Shown here: positions 32,283 through 41,215 of the stretch, in pieces | Numbering within the stretch: position 1 is the stretch's first letter | Layout: each line of letters starts with the position of its first letter | Assembly: GCA_044448685.1 (NCBI GenBank) | Contig: JBIOHC010000001.1 | Coordinates: 186,001 to 250,000, forward strand | Direction of reading: 5' to 3' | DNA length: 64,000 nucleotides | DNA from: Palsa-965 sp044448685 | GTDB taxonomy: Bacteria > Bacteroidota > Bacteroidia > Palsa-965 | Program-made: the position numbers and the translations under genes | Notes under the pieces: generated by a model | What the model was told of the DNA's origin: nothing | The model's database searches: none | Seen by the model: only the letters and a program-made list of their open reading frames with translations

Positions 32283-34595
32283 TCAGGCACGGGCAGTTCT
32301 CAGTTTATCTATACTGAGCAAAATAACTTCATTGGTAGCCGGTAACCGGAATTCAGGCTCAATCTGATGATTCCCTACAGCCGATATGGCATCCTTGATG
32401 GCCAGCCAGGTGGCAAAAGCCAGCATCAGCGGAGGTTCGGCCACAGCCTTGCTTTTGCGAACAGCTTTAGGGTTGGGCGCGCCTTGTAACAGATTAGTTC
32501 TGAAATCGAACGGTATATCCTGTACGGAAGGGATTTTGTAGGTATCGGGTGAATGATTCAGCAAATGCCCCTTATCATTCCATTTCACCTCTTCTGTCGT
32601 ACACCACCCCACACCTTGTACATATCCGCCTTCTATCTGGCCTTTATCCAGACCGGGGTTAATGGATTCCCCCACATCATGAAGAATATCGGTACGGAGA
32701 TTTTTGTAATGTCCTGTCAGCGTGTCAACCATTACTTCGCTTACACACATTCCGAAAGCAAAATAATTGAAGGGTTTGCCCCAGCCGCTTGCCTTATCCC
32801 AGCCTATATCAGGCGTCCGGTAATAACCGGCTGCACTCAGACTGACCTGATTCAGGTGTACCAGGGGCATGGCTTCAGAAAAAATCATTTTACGATCCGG
32901 GTATTGAATATCGCTTATCCATCCGTTTTCAAAACAGATCTGTTCAGGCAGGCTGGGTTTGGAAGGATCTTTTTTGGAGAACTCCGCGGCCATCACTCCG
33001 GCAATATTTTTTTTCAATTGCTCAATTGCATTCTTTACAGCCATACCGTTCAGATCGGTACCGGCAGAAGCAGCTGTTGCAGATGTATTCGGTACTTTGG
33101 AAGTATTGGTTGCATTGACCTTTACAGTATTTAAATCAACGCCCAGTTCGGCGGCTGCAATCTGGGCTATCTTGGTATGTAAGCCCTGACCCATCTCGGT
33201 GCCTCCGTGGTTTACCAATACAGAGCCGTCTTTATAAATATGTACCAGGGCTCCTGCCTGGTTAAGAAAAGAGGTGGTAAATGAAATGCCGAACTTAACA
33301 GGTGTCAGTGCCAGCCCCTTTTTATAAAATTCATTTGTTGAGTTGAACGCTTCCACTGCTTTGCGGCGTTTAACATAGTCGGAAGATACAAGGAGCTGAT
33401 CATACAGGCTATGCAAACGGTTCAACTCCACTTCCTGTCCGAAATGAGTGATATTATCTTTATCTGTTCCGTAGAAATTCAGCTTTCTCACTTCTGCAGC
33501 ATCCTTTTTAAGATAACGCGCAATACGGTCAACCACCGTTTCCATGCCTGCCATACCCTGTGGCCCTCCGAAACCTCTGAAGGCTGTATTGGAAGGAAGG
33601 TTGGTACGGTAGGCCTTGCCGGTAACTTCCATGTGGGGAATAAAATAACTACTGTCAGCATGAAGCATAGCTCTTTCCAGAATGGCCATACTCAGATCCG
33701 TGGCACATCCTCCATCGGCATGCTGTTCGAATTTCACTGCCGAGATCTTACCCGAATCATCGAATCCTGCTTTATAACGTATCAGATAAGGGTGGCGTTT
33801 GCCGGTCATGATTTGATCATCATCACGAAATAAGCGGATTTTAACCGGCCGGCGTGTAGCATGGGAGAGCAGAGCAGCCCAGGCAGCTACCCAGTTGCCT
33901 TGTGTTTCCTTGCCTCCGAAGGCTCCACCCATACGCCGGGTTTCGACCACCACTTCATTTTTAGGAATGCCAAGCACTTCCGATATAATTGCCTGCGTTT
34001 CGGAAGGGTGCTGGGTGGAACTGTATGCAGTTATTTCCTTATCCTCGCCCGGTATGCATAAACACGTTTGTGTTTCCAGATACCAGTGTTCCTGGGCTCC
34101 TGTTTCCAGCTCTCCCTCCACACTATGTCTGGCTGTTTTGAGCGCCGAATCTGCATCACCCCTTTTCATCCTGCGTGCAGGTGCAAGTAAGGAGTTTTTC
34201 GCTATGGCTGTTCTCAGATCAAGGATAGCTTCCAGGGGCTCGTAATCAATACTAATAAGTCTTTCTGCTGCAATGGCAATAGCCTCAGTTTCGGCAGCAA
34301 TGAGTACGATGGCCTGACCCACACACAGCACTTCACCGGCAGCAAGGCATGGTTCATCATGAATGACAGGCCCCATCTGGTTGACACCGGGAATATCTTT
34401 ATAACAAAGCACAGCATGTACACCGGATAATGCTTTCGCAGCCAGCAGATCAAGGGTCCGGATTTTTGCATGCGCCTGTTTGCTGTAAACCACACGTCCG
34501 GTAAGAAGACCGGCATGCACCGGCATATCATCTATATAAACGGATTCCCCGCATACATGTTTAATGGCACTGTCGTGTGGAATGGAAGGATTCAT
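32283..34595 (-). CDS. xdhB: Xanthine dehydrogenase, molybdopterin-binding subunit
   Basis: Large catalytic subunit oxidising hypoxanthine and xanthine to urate. 770 residues, as in XdhB of two-subunit enzymes. Moco-contacting motifs: ETRRMGGAFGGKETQ, RAYRTNLPSNTAFRGFGGPQ-like segment near residue 340, GTEMGQGLHTKIAQ, and near the end KAVAEPPLMLAFAT with the catalytic Glu. Its stop falls inside a stretch (CCTTCGACTCCGCTCAGGCA, 32271-32290) that I know as a recurring intergenic sequence in this phylum. Fourteen bases after xdhA. Confidence 0.95.
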   Translation of the reverse strand: MNPSIPHDSAIKHVCGESVYIDDMPVHAGLLTGRVVYSKQAHAKIRTLDLLAAKALSGVHAVLCYKDIPGVNQMGPVIHDEPCLAAGEVLCVGQAIVLIAAETEAIAIAAERLISIDYEPLEAILDLRTAIAKNSLLAPARRMKRGDADSALKTARHSVEGELETGAQEHWYLETQTCLCIPGEDKEITAYSSTQHPSETQAIISEVLGIPKNEVVVETRRMGGAFGGKETQGNWVAAWAALLSHATRRPVKIRLFRDDDQIMTGKRHPYLIRYKAGFDDSGKISAVKFEQHADGGCATDLSMAILERAMLHADSSYFIPHMEVTGKAYRTNLPSNTAFRGFGGPQGMAGMETVVDRIARYLKKDAAEVRKLNFYGTDKDNITHFGQEVELNRLHSLYDQLLVSSDYVKRRKAVEAFNSTNEFYKKGLALTPVKFGISFTTSFLNQAGALVHIYKDGSVLVNHGGTEMGQGLHTKIAQIAAAELGVDLNTVKVNATNTSKVPNTSATAASAGTDLNGMAVKNAIEQLKKNIAGVMAAEFSKKDPSKPSLPEQICFENGWISDIQYPDRKMIFSEAMPLVHLNQVSLSAAGYYRTPDIGWDKASGWGKPFNYFAFGMCVSEVMVDTLTGHYKNLRTDILHDVGESINPGLDKGQIEGGYVQGVGWCTTEEVKWNDKGHLLNHSPDTYKIPSVQDIPFDFRTNLLQGAPNPKAVRKSKAVAEPPLMLAFATWLAIKDAISAVGNHQIEPEFRLPATNEVILLSIDKLRTARA

Positions 34596-34609
34596 GTATT
34601 CTTTAGTTT

Positions 34610-36055
34610 TCAGACCTTTGTTTCTGTCCAGAATTTAAGCAGCAGATTCTTAGCTGCCATAGAACGGAAGGCTGCACCCGACCGGGCATCTGATAATGGT
34701 TTAAAGCTTTCTTCTATCAGAGTCATGGCATGCTCCACTTCTTTCCGGTTCCAGGGTTTGCCTTTCAGAAATGTTTCCGCTTCCTCCGCACGTTTAGTTA
34801 CGGCTGCCATGCCACCGTAAGCAAGTATTATATCTGTTACAATATTATTCTCCAGAACCAGCCGGCAGGCTATGCTCAGGGTAGAAATATCGAGATCTTT
34901 ACGCTTGGATACTTTATAAAATTTATGAATCACTCCCGTTTTAGGATTAGGAATCCGGACACCGGTGATGAGCTCCCCGGGCATCAATGCCGTTTTCCTG
35001 TAACCCAGAATAAACCGGTTCATATTCACAAAACGGTTTCCATCCTGACTTTCGAGCAGAATATCGGCATCATACGCCATGAGAACGGGCAGGGTATCTC
35101 CAATAGGTGATCCGGAACCGAGGTTTCCTCCCAACGTTGCAAGGGAGCGGATCTGGCGTGAACCGAATACGGTAAGTACTTCAAACAAAGCCGGAAGTCT
35201 TGTATGGGAAAATATACGCAGGTCTTCCAGATTCATGCCGGCCCCGATAAGGATATCTGTTTCGGTTTCCGCTGTATTCTTTAGTTCCTCTATATGGGAA
35301 ATATCCAGAAGTGGGGTTAATAGTTCATGCTTTTTTGTTACACGTAAGCCTATATCAGTAGCTCCGCTGATCAGTATGGCGGCCGGCAGTTGTTTTCTTA
35401 ATGCAAGGGCTTCTGTTTTAAGAAGAGGTTGATAGTAATCCTGAATGCCGGTATGTATGGAAACGGCATTGCCGGAGGCCTTTAATTTTTTAAGTAATTC
35501 AATGATATGCTCTTCCCCTTCGCTGATCAGGTCTTTTTCCCGTTTTGAACAGCTCTGTACAGCAGCTTCCAGTATTGGCTGGTAGCCGGTACAACGGCAA
35601 AGATTTCCGGTAAGTGCATCTTCCGTGTTTTCCCTTGACATGGGGATGCCGCTTTTATACAAAGAGAAAAGGGACATGACAATACCCGGAGTACAATACC
35701 CGCATTGGCTTCCGTTGCAATGTACCATGGCTTCCTGAACCGGATGCAGGATTTGTTCATTTTTGTCATTGAGAGAAGAAAGATTCTCGACCGTAATAAG
35801 CTGTTTGCCATCCAGCATCGGTATAAATACAAGGCAGGAGTCGATGGCTTTGTAGTGCATTTTGTTGTCCTTTCCAAGCTCTCCCAGCACAACGGTACAT
35901 GCGCCGCAATCACCTTCTGCACAGCCTTCTTTAACTCCTTTATGGCAAGGGTTATGACGTAGATAGTTTAAAACGGTAGTGGTTGGACTGAAGTCCCTGT
36001 CGAAAGAAAGTTCACGGATCTCACCATCGAGAACAAAAGAAATAGTATCTCTCAT
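34610..36055 (-). CDS. xdhA: Xanthine dehydrogenase small subunit (2Fe-2S and FAD)
   Basis: 481 residues. N-terminal plant-type 2Fe-2S domain (GCAEGDCGACTVVLGEL), then the second 2Fe-2S domain (CNGSQCGYCTPGIVMSLFSL and GNLCRCTGYQPI), then the FAD domain with ISGATDIGLRV and ATLGGNLGSGSPIGDTLPVL. It passes electrons from the Mo site to NAD+ or another acceptor. Between xdhC and xdhB, all in one direction with short gaps. Confidence 0.95.
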   Translation of the reverse strand: MRDTISFVLDGEIRELSFDRDFSPTTTVLNYLRHNPCHKGVKEGCAEGDCGACTVVLGELGKDNKMHYKAIDSCLVFIPMLDGKQLITVENLSSLNDKNEQILHPVQEAMVHCNGSQCGYCTPGIVMSLFSLYKSGIPMSRENTEDALTGNLCRCTGYQPILEAAVQSCSKREKDLISEGEEHIIELLKKLKASGNAVSIHTGIQDYYQPLLKTEALALRKQLPAAILISGATDIGLRVTKKHELLTPLLDISHIEELKNTAETETDILIGAGMNLEDLRIFSHTRLPALFEVLTVFGSRQIRSLATLGGNLGSGSPIGDTLPVLMAYDADILLESQDGNRFVNMNRFILGYRKTALMPGELITGVRIPNPKTGVIHKFYKVSKRKDLDISTLSIACRLVLENNIVTDIILAYGGMAAVTKRAEEAETFLKGKPWNRKEVEHAMTLIEESFKPLSDARSGAAFRSMAAKNLLLKFWTETKV

Positions 36056-36073
36056 ATCAGAATCCTTATACGA

Positions 36074-36838
36074 TTATTTCTTCCTGTTTCTAACGTCAAT
36101 TAATTTGGCAAGAATACTGATAGCAATTTCCTGTGGGGTAATGGCTTCAATGTCTATTCCAATAGGCATATCAATGGCATTTATTTCCTCTTCATTCATA
36201 AGACCCGAAGAGACAAGATTCTTCCGGGCCACCAGCACTTTTCGTTCACTGCCTATCATACCTATATAACAATGTGGCTTCCGAGATGTCAACGCCAGAA
36301 TTTCCCGGTCATAAGCATGGTTATGAGTCAGAATCACAACCGATGTCTGATTATCAAATTCAAGTTGTTCAATAGCTGCGTTATGATGTTCCTGTTTAAG
36401 TGCTGCATCTGAATTTTTCAGATCGTCGAAAGCATCATAGCGTTCATCTATAAGGGTTACGTTGAAATCCAGGTCTTGTGCAAATCCGGCCAGAGCTTTA
36501 CCGATATGCCCGGCACCGAAAATATAAAGTTTCTTCTTGTTCATGACAGGTTCTATGAAAAGTTCAACAGTACCCCCGCAACACATGGCAAGGTCTGTCA
36601 CCAGATTATGCTTAACACGAACAGGAGTGTTGCTTTCAAGTACTTCTATCGCTTGTGCAATTACTGCTTTCTCGAGCGAGCCTCCGCCAATCGTCCCTTC
36701 TATCCGTCCTTTAATTCCTACCAGCATTTTTGCGCCCGTTTTCCGGGGCGAAGAGCCTTGTGTGCCTATAATGGTGCACAAGGCAGCTTTTTCATTGCTG
36801 CTTTCTATTTCTGCTATTTTCCGGTAAAGGCTGTTCAA
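36074..36838 (-). CDS. xdhC: Xanthine dehydrogenase accessory protein XdhC
   Basis: Binds Moco and helps sulfurate and insert it into xanthine dehydrogenase. 254 residues: ALCTIIGTQGSSPRKTGAKM at the N-terminus, the GTIGGGSLEKAV segment, CCGGTVELFIEP, and a Rossmann part (LYIFGAGHIGKALAGFAQDL). The start is a TTG at 36838; upstream in frame there is no ATG before a stop, and the sequence matches the family from its first residues. Confidence 0.92.
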   Translation of the reverse strand: MNSLYRKIAEIESSNEKAALCTIIGTQGSSPRKTGAKMLVGIKGRIEGTIGGGSLEKAVIAQAIEVLESNTPVRVKHNLVTDLAMCCGGTVELFIEPVMNKKKLYIFGAGHIGKALAGFAQDLDFNVTLIDERYDAFDDLKNSDAALKQEHHNAAIEQLEFDNQTSVVILTHNHAYDREILALTSRKPHCYIGMIGSERKVLVARKNLVSSGLMNEEEINAIDMPIGIDIEAITPQEIAISILAKLIDVRNRKK

Positions 36839-36907
36839 GACAATGCAGACATTAAGGAATTTTAGATGCCTGAAAATTACGGAAATATCTTTGAATTAGG
36901 GGGGAGA

Positions 36908-37093
36908 TCAGCTACCCGTCTTTTTCCCTTTACCGTCAACCTCATCATCTGCGGCCCAGTAAATTTCCATAAAGGAATCCTGATCACCGGGTTTGGGATC
37001 AGGAATGTTTTCTAAAGGAATAACCTTGCGCGGTGCAGGCTTAGGTGATGAAACTTTCTTTCTCCCTTTTGAATTTGTCTTCTTAGCAGGCAT
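36908..37093 (-). CDS. Small Lys/Pro-rich hypothetical protein, 61 aa
   Basis: Not recognised. A basic N-terminal half (MPAKKTNSKGRKKVSSPKPA) is followed by an acidic, Asp/Glu-containing part (SFMEIYWAADDEVDG) and a basic end. The composition looks like a real small protein and not a random reading, and it lies just upstream of xdhC in the same direction, but nothing ties it to purine use. Confidence 0.45.
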   Translation of the reverse strand: MPAKKTNSKGRKKVSSPKPAPRKVIPLENIPDPKPGDQDSFMEIYWAADDEVDGKGKKTGS

Positions 37094-37477
37094 AAAAAAT
37101 GCTCCTTTTCAACAGTGGTTATTCATTCCTGTCACTTCTGCAAACTACCTGGGTATTTTCGGGGATCATCCCGGCTCAGCCGCGATGAGTTTCTAATCTT
37201 TGATTCCGTTATCGCCGGGTATGGAATAAGGCGGAACAAAACAGGATTGATTGTGAAGCAATCATTAAGACAAAGTTAATGTAAATTCTCATTTTAAGCA
37301 AGAAGCCCGTGAGTTGCTGAATACCAGTCAGGTAGGTATCAAGGAAGGGAATAAACCTGCTCATATACCAGTACTTGTCAAACTTCATTTCCTTTATTCA
37401 GCTGTCCTCCCTATTTTTGTGGGCTTTAATAAATTCTGTCAGAAAGGACAGATGAAAAGATTAACCTATAAGTGGGA
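37094..37477 (+). other. Gene-free stretch with candidate promoter for the PAP2-like gene
   Basis: No gene seen. A TATTTTTG box (37412-37419) fits the -7 element 58 bases before the ATG at 37478, without a clear -33. A TATCTTTG box at 36886-36893 on the plus strand faces into the small ORF and is likely chance. Confidence 0.35.
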
Positions 37478-38095
37478 ATGCTCAGATCACTTGCCAATTT
37501 TATCTCAATCCTTATCAGTCCGCTCTTCGCGCCTACCTATCTCTTTTTTATCATACTTTTTTTCTTCCCCGGCTGGGCTTCCATCACAACTTTACAGGAT
37601 AAGATTCTGGCTATTGTGTATATCTTCCTGGGTACTTTTGGGTTCAGTTTCCTGCTTATCTACCTCCTTTTCAAAGCTGGGAAAATAGAGGATATCACAA
37701 TGAATAAGCAGAAGGACCGTTACCTTCCGCAGATCTTCCTCAGCATTATATATAGTGTGATTACGGTTTACCTCTTTTTCCGTTTCGGAAGGCAGGATGC
37801 CCTGGCTCTCGGCATGCTTGGCAGTGCCATCACAGTTGTCGTCATAACGGTAGTAAACCGGTTTTGGAAAATAAGCACGCATTCATCGGGGGTGGCGGGA
37901 GTATTCGGAATTGTAACGGCTTTGTTTCTGAAGGCAACAGATTCGGCATTCCTGGGTCCCTATCTCCTGATAGCTTTCCTTACCCTGACAGTTTGTGCAG
38001 CACGGCTTTACCTCAAAGCGCATACCCCGTTACAGGTTATATGCGGGTTTATATTAGGCGGCACAAGCGGGTTCTGTCTGTTCTGGTTCCGTTAA
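37478..38095 (+). CDS. PAP2-like membrane protein
   Basis: A 205-residue protein with about six membrane helices. The last third shows a degenerate PAP2 pattern: FWKISTHSSGVAGVFGIVTA (normally SGHxxxa) and ARLYLKAHTPLQVICGFILG, where the second His and the Gly of the family are kept. It is probably a lipid phosphatase relative; lipid substrate unknown, activity uncertain because the first motif lacks the usual SGH. ATG at 37478 rather than GTG two codons upstream. Its end overlaps the convergent BamA-like gene by four bases. Confidence 0.7.
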   Translation: MLRSLANFISILISPLFAPTYLFFIILFFFPGWASITTLQDKILAIVYIFLGTFGFSFLLIYLLFKAGKIEDITMNKQKDRYLPQIFLSIIYSVITVYLFFRFGRQDALALGMLGSAITVVVITVVNRFWKISTHSSGVAGVFGIVTALFLKATDSAFLGPYLLIAFLTLTVCAARLYLKAHTPLQVICGFILGGTSGFCLFWFR

Positions 38096-39246
38096 AAAGC
38101 CTCTCCCGAATTGAAATAAAGGCCGGAAGTACCTTTGCCTACCCCGGAATCAATACCCATATTGAGTCTTTCCGTTTTATTGATCATTATACGCAGACAG
38201 GCACCGACGGTAAAATGAACTGCGTCCCAGTCAAGACCTGAAAAGGTAGGAGCTACCTGTCCCCCTGAAACAAATGCTGTAAGGCCTATCCATTTCCAGA
38301 CGGGGAAACGGTATTCTGCCTGTGCAGCAATCATCAGTTTATCCCGGTAGCGTCCGAAATAATAACCCCTCATCATCATATCCCCGCCTATCTGTGCCAT
38401 CTGGCGGAAAGGCACATCACCGGTATTGTAATTGATCAGGGCCTGTATGGCCAGGACCTTCCGGCCTCCGAAATTCAGAAAGTCACGCAGGTCAATGGTA
38501 TAATTATTATAATAATGATCGCCTCCCAACCCTTTTTGATTAAAGACACTTGAAACCTCCAGAAAAAATCCTTTATAGCTGTTCAGAATATTATCCCTGC
38601 TGTCGTAAAGGAAATCAAAACCCACACCCGAAGCTTTGGCCCCGTGTGATCCGGAGATATTGCTCGTATCCATTGTGCTGCCCTTAGCATAGACCACATT
38701 GCTGAGGTTAACATACTGATAAATAAGGCCAAGGAAATACCGGGTACTGATCCGGCCCAGCAAACGTTGATTGATGCTGACCAGTTCATAGGAAACACTT
38801 TGTTGCATAGACAGAGGTGTTTCATTACCGATACCCCAGAACTGATCAGGGAATTTATTGTAAAAATTTTCCCCTTTCAGATAGAAGCGTTCATTCTTGA
38901 AGATGAGGTTATTTTTGATCTGGGCGAGGATCTGTTTTTTCTCCGTATAATCGAGATAGCTTTCCGTATTTGATTTACGCTGAGTCGAATCGGGGTGCTT
39001 GCTGAGTTTAAAAACCTGTAGCCAGAACAGACCTCCCAGAACCCCTGTTTCAGGTTTACGGCCCAGTTCAGGTGCAATAACAAAGCTTTTATCCTTGAAA
39101 ACACTCCCTACCTTATGGTAAAAACGGAGAAATTTGGTAGAATCCTGTGGATTAGCCTTGATGGTACTGTCTCTGGCTATGGCCACAGTCTGAGCCTGAC
39201 TGTGCTGAAGACAGCAGAAGATTACCAAAAGACTAATGTATTTCAT
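38092..39246 (-). CDS. BamA/TamA-family outer membrane protein
   Basis: A 384-residue beta-barrel protein: signal peptide (MKYISLLVIFCCLQHSQA), no POTRA repeats, then strands with the surface-antigen style (FYLKGENFYNKFPDQFWGIG, FDFLYDSRDNILNSYKGFFL, QMAQIGGDMMMRGYYFGRYR) and a terminal Phe. The RGYYFGRYRD segment matches the conserved loop (VRGY-like) of this family. Without POTRA domains it is more likely a dedicated passenger or lipid-related barrel than BamA itself. Confidence 0.85.
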   Translation of the reverse strand: MKYISLLVIFCCLQHSQAQTVAIARDSTIKANPQDSTKFLRFYHKVGSVFKDKSFVIAPELGRKPETGVLGGLFWLQVFKLSKHPDSTQRKSNTESYLDYTEKKQILAQIKNNLIFKNERFYLKGENFYNKFPDQFWGIGNETPLSMQQSVSYELVSINQRLLGRISTRYFLGLIYQYVNLSNVVYAKGSTMDTSNISGSHGAKASGVGFDFLYDSRDNILNSYKGFFLEVSSVFNQKGLGGDHYYNNYTIDLRDFLNFGGRKVLAIQALINYNTGDVPFRQMAQIGGDMMMRGYYFGRYRDKLMIAAQAEYRFPVWKWIGLTAFVSGGQVAPTFSGLDWDAVHFTVGACLRIMINKTERLNMGIDSGVGKGTSGLYFNSGEAF

Positions 39247-39320
39247 GTTTTTAAGAATGGGTAAAAGTACGAAATAAGTCTTACTACATTCACCCAGAGT
39301 CGTTTAACTCAGGTTCTAAT

Positions 39321-39352
39321 TTTGCCTTACAAACCGGAAATTAGTACCTTTG
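39321..39352 (+). promoter_or_regulatory. Bacteroidetes-type promoter of the sugar operon
   Basis: TTTTG (TTTG at 39321-39324), 20 bases, then TACCTTTG at 39345-39352; the ATG follows 25 bases later. This fits the TTTG/TAnnTTTG consensus of the Bacteroidetes primary sigma factor. Confidence 0.75.
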
Positions 39353-39377
39353 CCGTTCTATTTTTCCAGGCTTACAG

Positions 39378-40424
39378 ATGTCTAAAAAGAAGATCATTTT
39401 TCTGGGTGGATCACTCAACCAGACAACGCAAATGCATCAGATATCATTGCATTTAAGCAATGAGTTTGATTGTTATTTCAGTCAGATATTCGCCAATCAT
39501 TTTATTATACGCACTACACAAAAACTAGGCCTGCTTGACCATACCGCCCTGGCAGGTCAGTTTAAGGAAAAATCGGACAAGTATCTGAAAGAAAACAACC
39601 TGAAGAATGACTACCGCGCCAGTGTTTATAACAATACCTATGATCTGGTGGTTGCCTGTACCGATATCATTCTGCCCGGAGCGCTGAAAGGTATTCCCAC
39701 CATATGGATTCAGGAAGGGATGATTGATGGAATGAACACTCTTGCCCGTATTACCAAAGCACTGAAGTTACCCCGTTACCTTGCCCTTGGTACATCTTTG
39801 AACGGATCTTCCAACCTCTGCGATATTTATTGTGCTGCTTCTGAAGGATACAAGGAACATCTGACCCGCATGGGTACTGATAGGGATAAGATTACCGTTA
39901 CCGGTATTCCGAATTTTGATAACCTGCACAGCCATCTCAATAACGATTTTCCTCATAAAGAGTATGTGATGGTAGCCACATCCGATATTCGCGAATGCCT
40001 TGGTAAGGATAACAGACCTGAATTTATTCAAAAGGCAGTTAAAATTGCAAATGGCAGGAGACTGATTTTCAAACTTCATCCCAATGAAAAGAGGGAAAGA
40101 GCGATAAAGGAGATTGAAGATAATGCTCCGGCAGATACACTGGTTTTTACAGAAGGCAATACAAATGATATGATTGCCAACTGTACGGAGCTTATCACAC
40201 AGTTTTCGACCGTGGTTTATGTCGGGATCGTGCTGGGCAAGAAAGTACATTCTTATTTTGATGTGGACGAATTGAACAGGCTGGTACCATTACAGAATGC
40301 AGGAACATCTGCACGGAATATCGCCTCTATCTGCCGTGCTTTTATTAGTTATAAAGGGAGTGGAAGTCAGTTTTTAAACCAATACGTGCCAGCCAATCCT
40401 ATCGCTTTTGCAACTGCCAGCTAA
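39378..40424 (+). CDS. GT-B-like glycosyl/glycerophosphate transferase-type protein
   Basis: A 348-residue protein. Its shape is two Rossmann-like halves: IIFLGGSLNQTTQMHQISLH at the start, DLVVACTDIILPGALKGIPT, then ITVTGIPNFD, RRLIFKLHPNEKRERAIKEI, and ELITQFSTVVYVGIVLGKKV. KLHP and the QFST segment resemble the CDP-glycerol transferase and UDP-GlcNAc epimerase/capsule groups. It is the first gene of the acidic-sugar operon and so may transfer the CMP-activated product. The fold assignment is inference. Confidence 0.6.
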   Translation: MSKKKIIFLGGSLNQTTQMHQISLHLSNEFDCYFSQIFANHFIIRTTQKLGLLDHTALAGQFKEKSDKYLKENNLKNDYRASVYNNTYDLVVACTDIILPGALKGIPTIWIQEGMIDGMNTLARITKALKLPRYLALGTSLNGSSNLCDIYCAASEGYKEHLTRMGTDRDKITVTGIPNFDNLHSHLNNDFPHKEYVMVATSDIRECLGKDNRPEFIQKAVKIANGRRLIFKLHPNEKRERAIKEIEDNAPADTLVFTEGNTNDMIANCTELITQFSTVVYVGIVLGKKVHSYFDVDELNRLVPLQNAGTSARNIASICRAFISYKGSGSQFLNQYVPANPIAFATAS

Positions 40425-41214
40425 TATAGTAGCCATCATACAGGCACGAACAGGGTCTACCCGTCTTCCGGGAAAGATTATGCTTCCTCTGGCTGGTGAA
40501 CCGCTCCTGTATCGCATGGTCCAACGTGTACTTCAAAGCAAACTTTGTTCTCATGTGGTCGTAGCAACTACAACGGATCCCTCAGATGATGAGGTAGTAA
40601 GGCTCTGTACTAAATACAACCTGAACTGTTTCCGCGGTCATCCTGCCGATCTGCTCGACAGGCACTACCGGGCTGCCCTGGATTACGATGCGGATATCGT
40701 TCTGAAAATACCCTCTGATTGTCCTCTTATTGATCCTTCAATAATTGATAAAGGCATCCGGCATTTTCTGGACCACTGGCCCAACTATGATTATTCCGGA
40801 AATCTGCATCCTGCTTCCTATCCGGATGGAAATGATGTGGAGATCATGACGTTTCAGGCTTTGGAAAAAGCCTGGAAGGAAGCTGTACGCCCCCTTGAAC
40901 GGGAACATTGCACTCCTTATCTGTGGGAAAATCCGGATAAATTCAGGATTGGCAGCTTTACCTGGGAATGCGGTCTGGATTATTCCATGAGCCATCGTTG
41001 GACTATAGATTATCCTGAAGACTATCAGTTTATTGAACGTATTTATTCCGAACTGTACCAAAAGAATCCTCATTTTGGTATTGATGATATTCTGAAAGTG
41101 GTTTCCAAAGAAGACATATTTAATATCAACAGTAAATATGCGGGCGTGAACTGGTATCGTAATCATTTAAAGGAACTGAAAACCATCAGCCCGGAACAAA
41201 CAAAACAGATTTAG
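40408..41214 (+). CDS. SpsF-like cytidylyltransferase (CMP-sugar synthase family)
   Basis: A 268-residue nucleotidyltransferase of the CMP-Kdo/NeuA/SpsF family: VAIIQARTGSTRLPGKIMLP (nucleotide loop), DADIVLKIPSDCPLIDPSII and SMSHRWTIDYPEDYQFIERI, the last typical of SpsF. It probably joins a 3-deoxy-2-ulosonic acid to CMP. The start is a TTG at 40408 overlapping the previous gene; no ATG lies near the conserved N-terminus. The usual SpsF C-terminal acyltransferase part is missing. Confidence 0.85.
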   Translation: MQLPANIVAIIQARTGSTRLPGKIMLPLAGEPLLYRMVQRVLQSKLCSHVVVATTTDPSDDEVVRLCTKYNLNCFRGHPADLLDRHYRAALDYDADIVLKIPSDCPLIDPSIIDKGIRHFLDHWPNYDYSGNLHPASYPDGNDVEIMTFQALEKAWKEAVRPLEREHCTPYLWENPDKFRIGSFTWECGLDYSMSHRWTIDYPEDYQFIERIYSELYQKNPHFGIDDILKVVSKEDIFNINSKYAGVNWYRNHLKELKTISPEQTKQI

Positions 41215-41215
41215 T

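Noticed and set aside
36886..36893. TATCTTTG box on the plus strand upstream of a minus-strand small gene
   Set aside because: No plus-strand gene follows for almost 600 bases and no -33 box is in place, so it was not called as a promoter.
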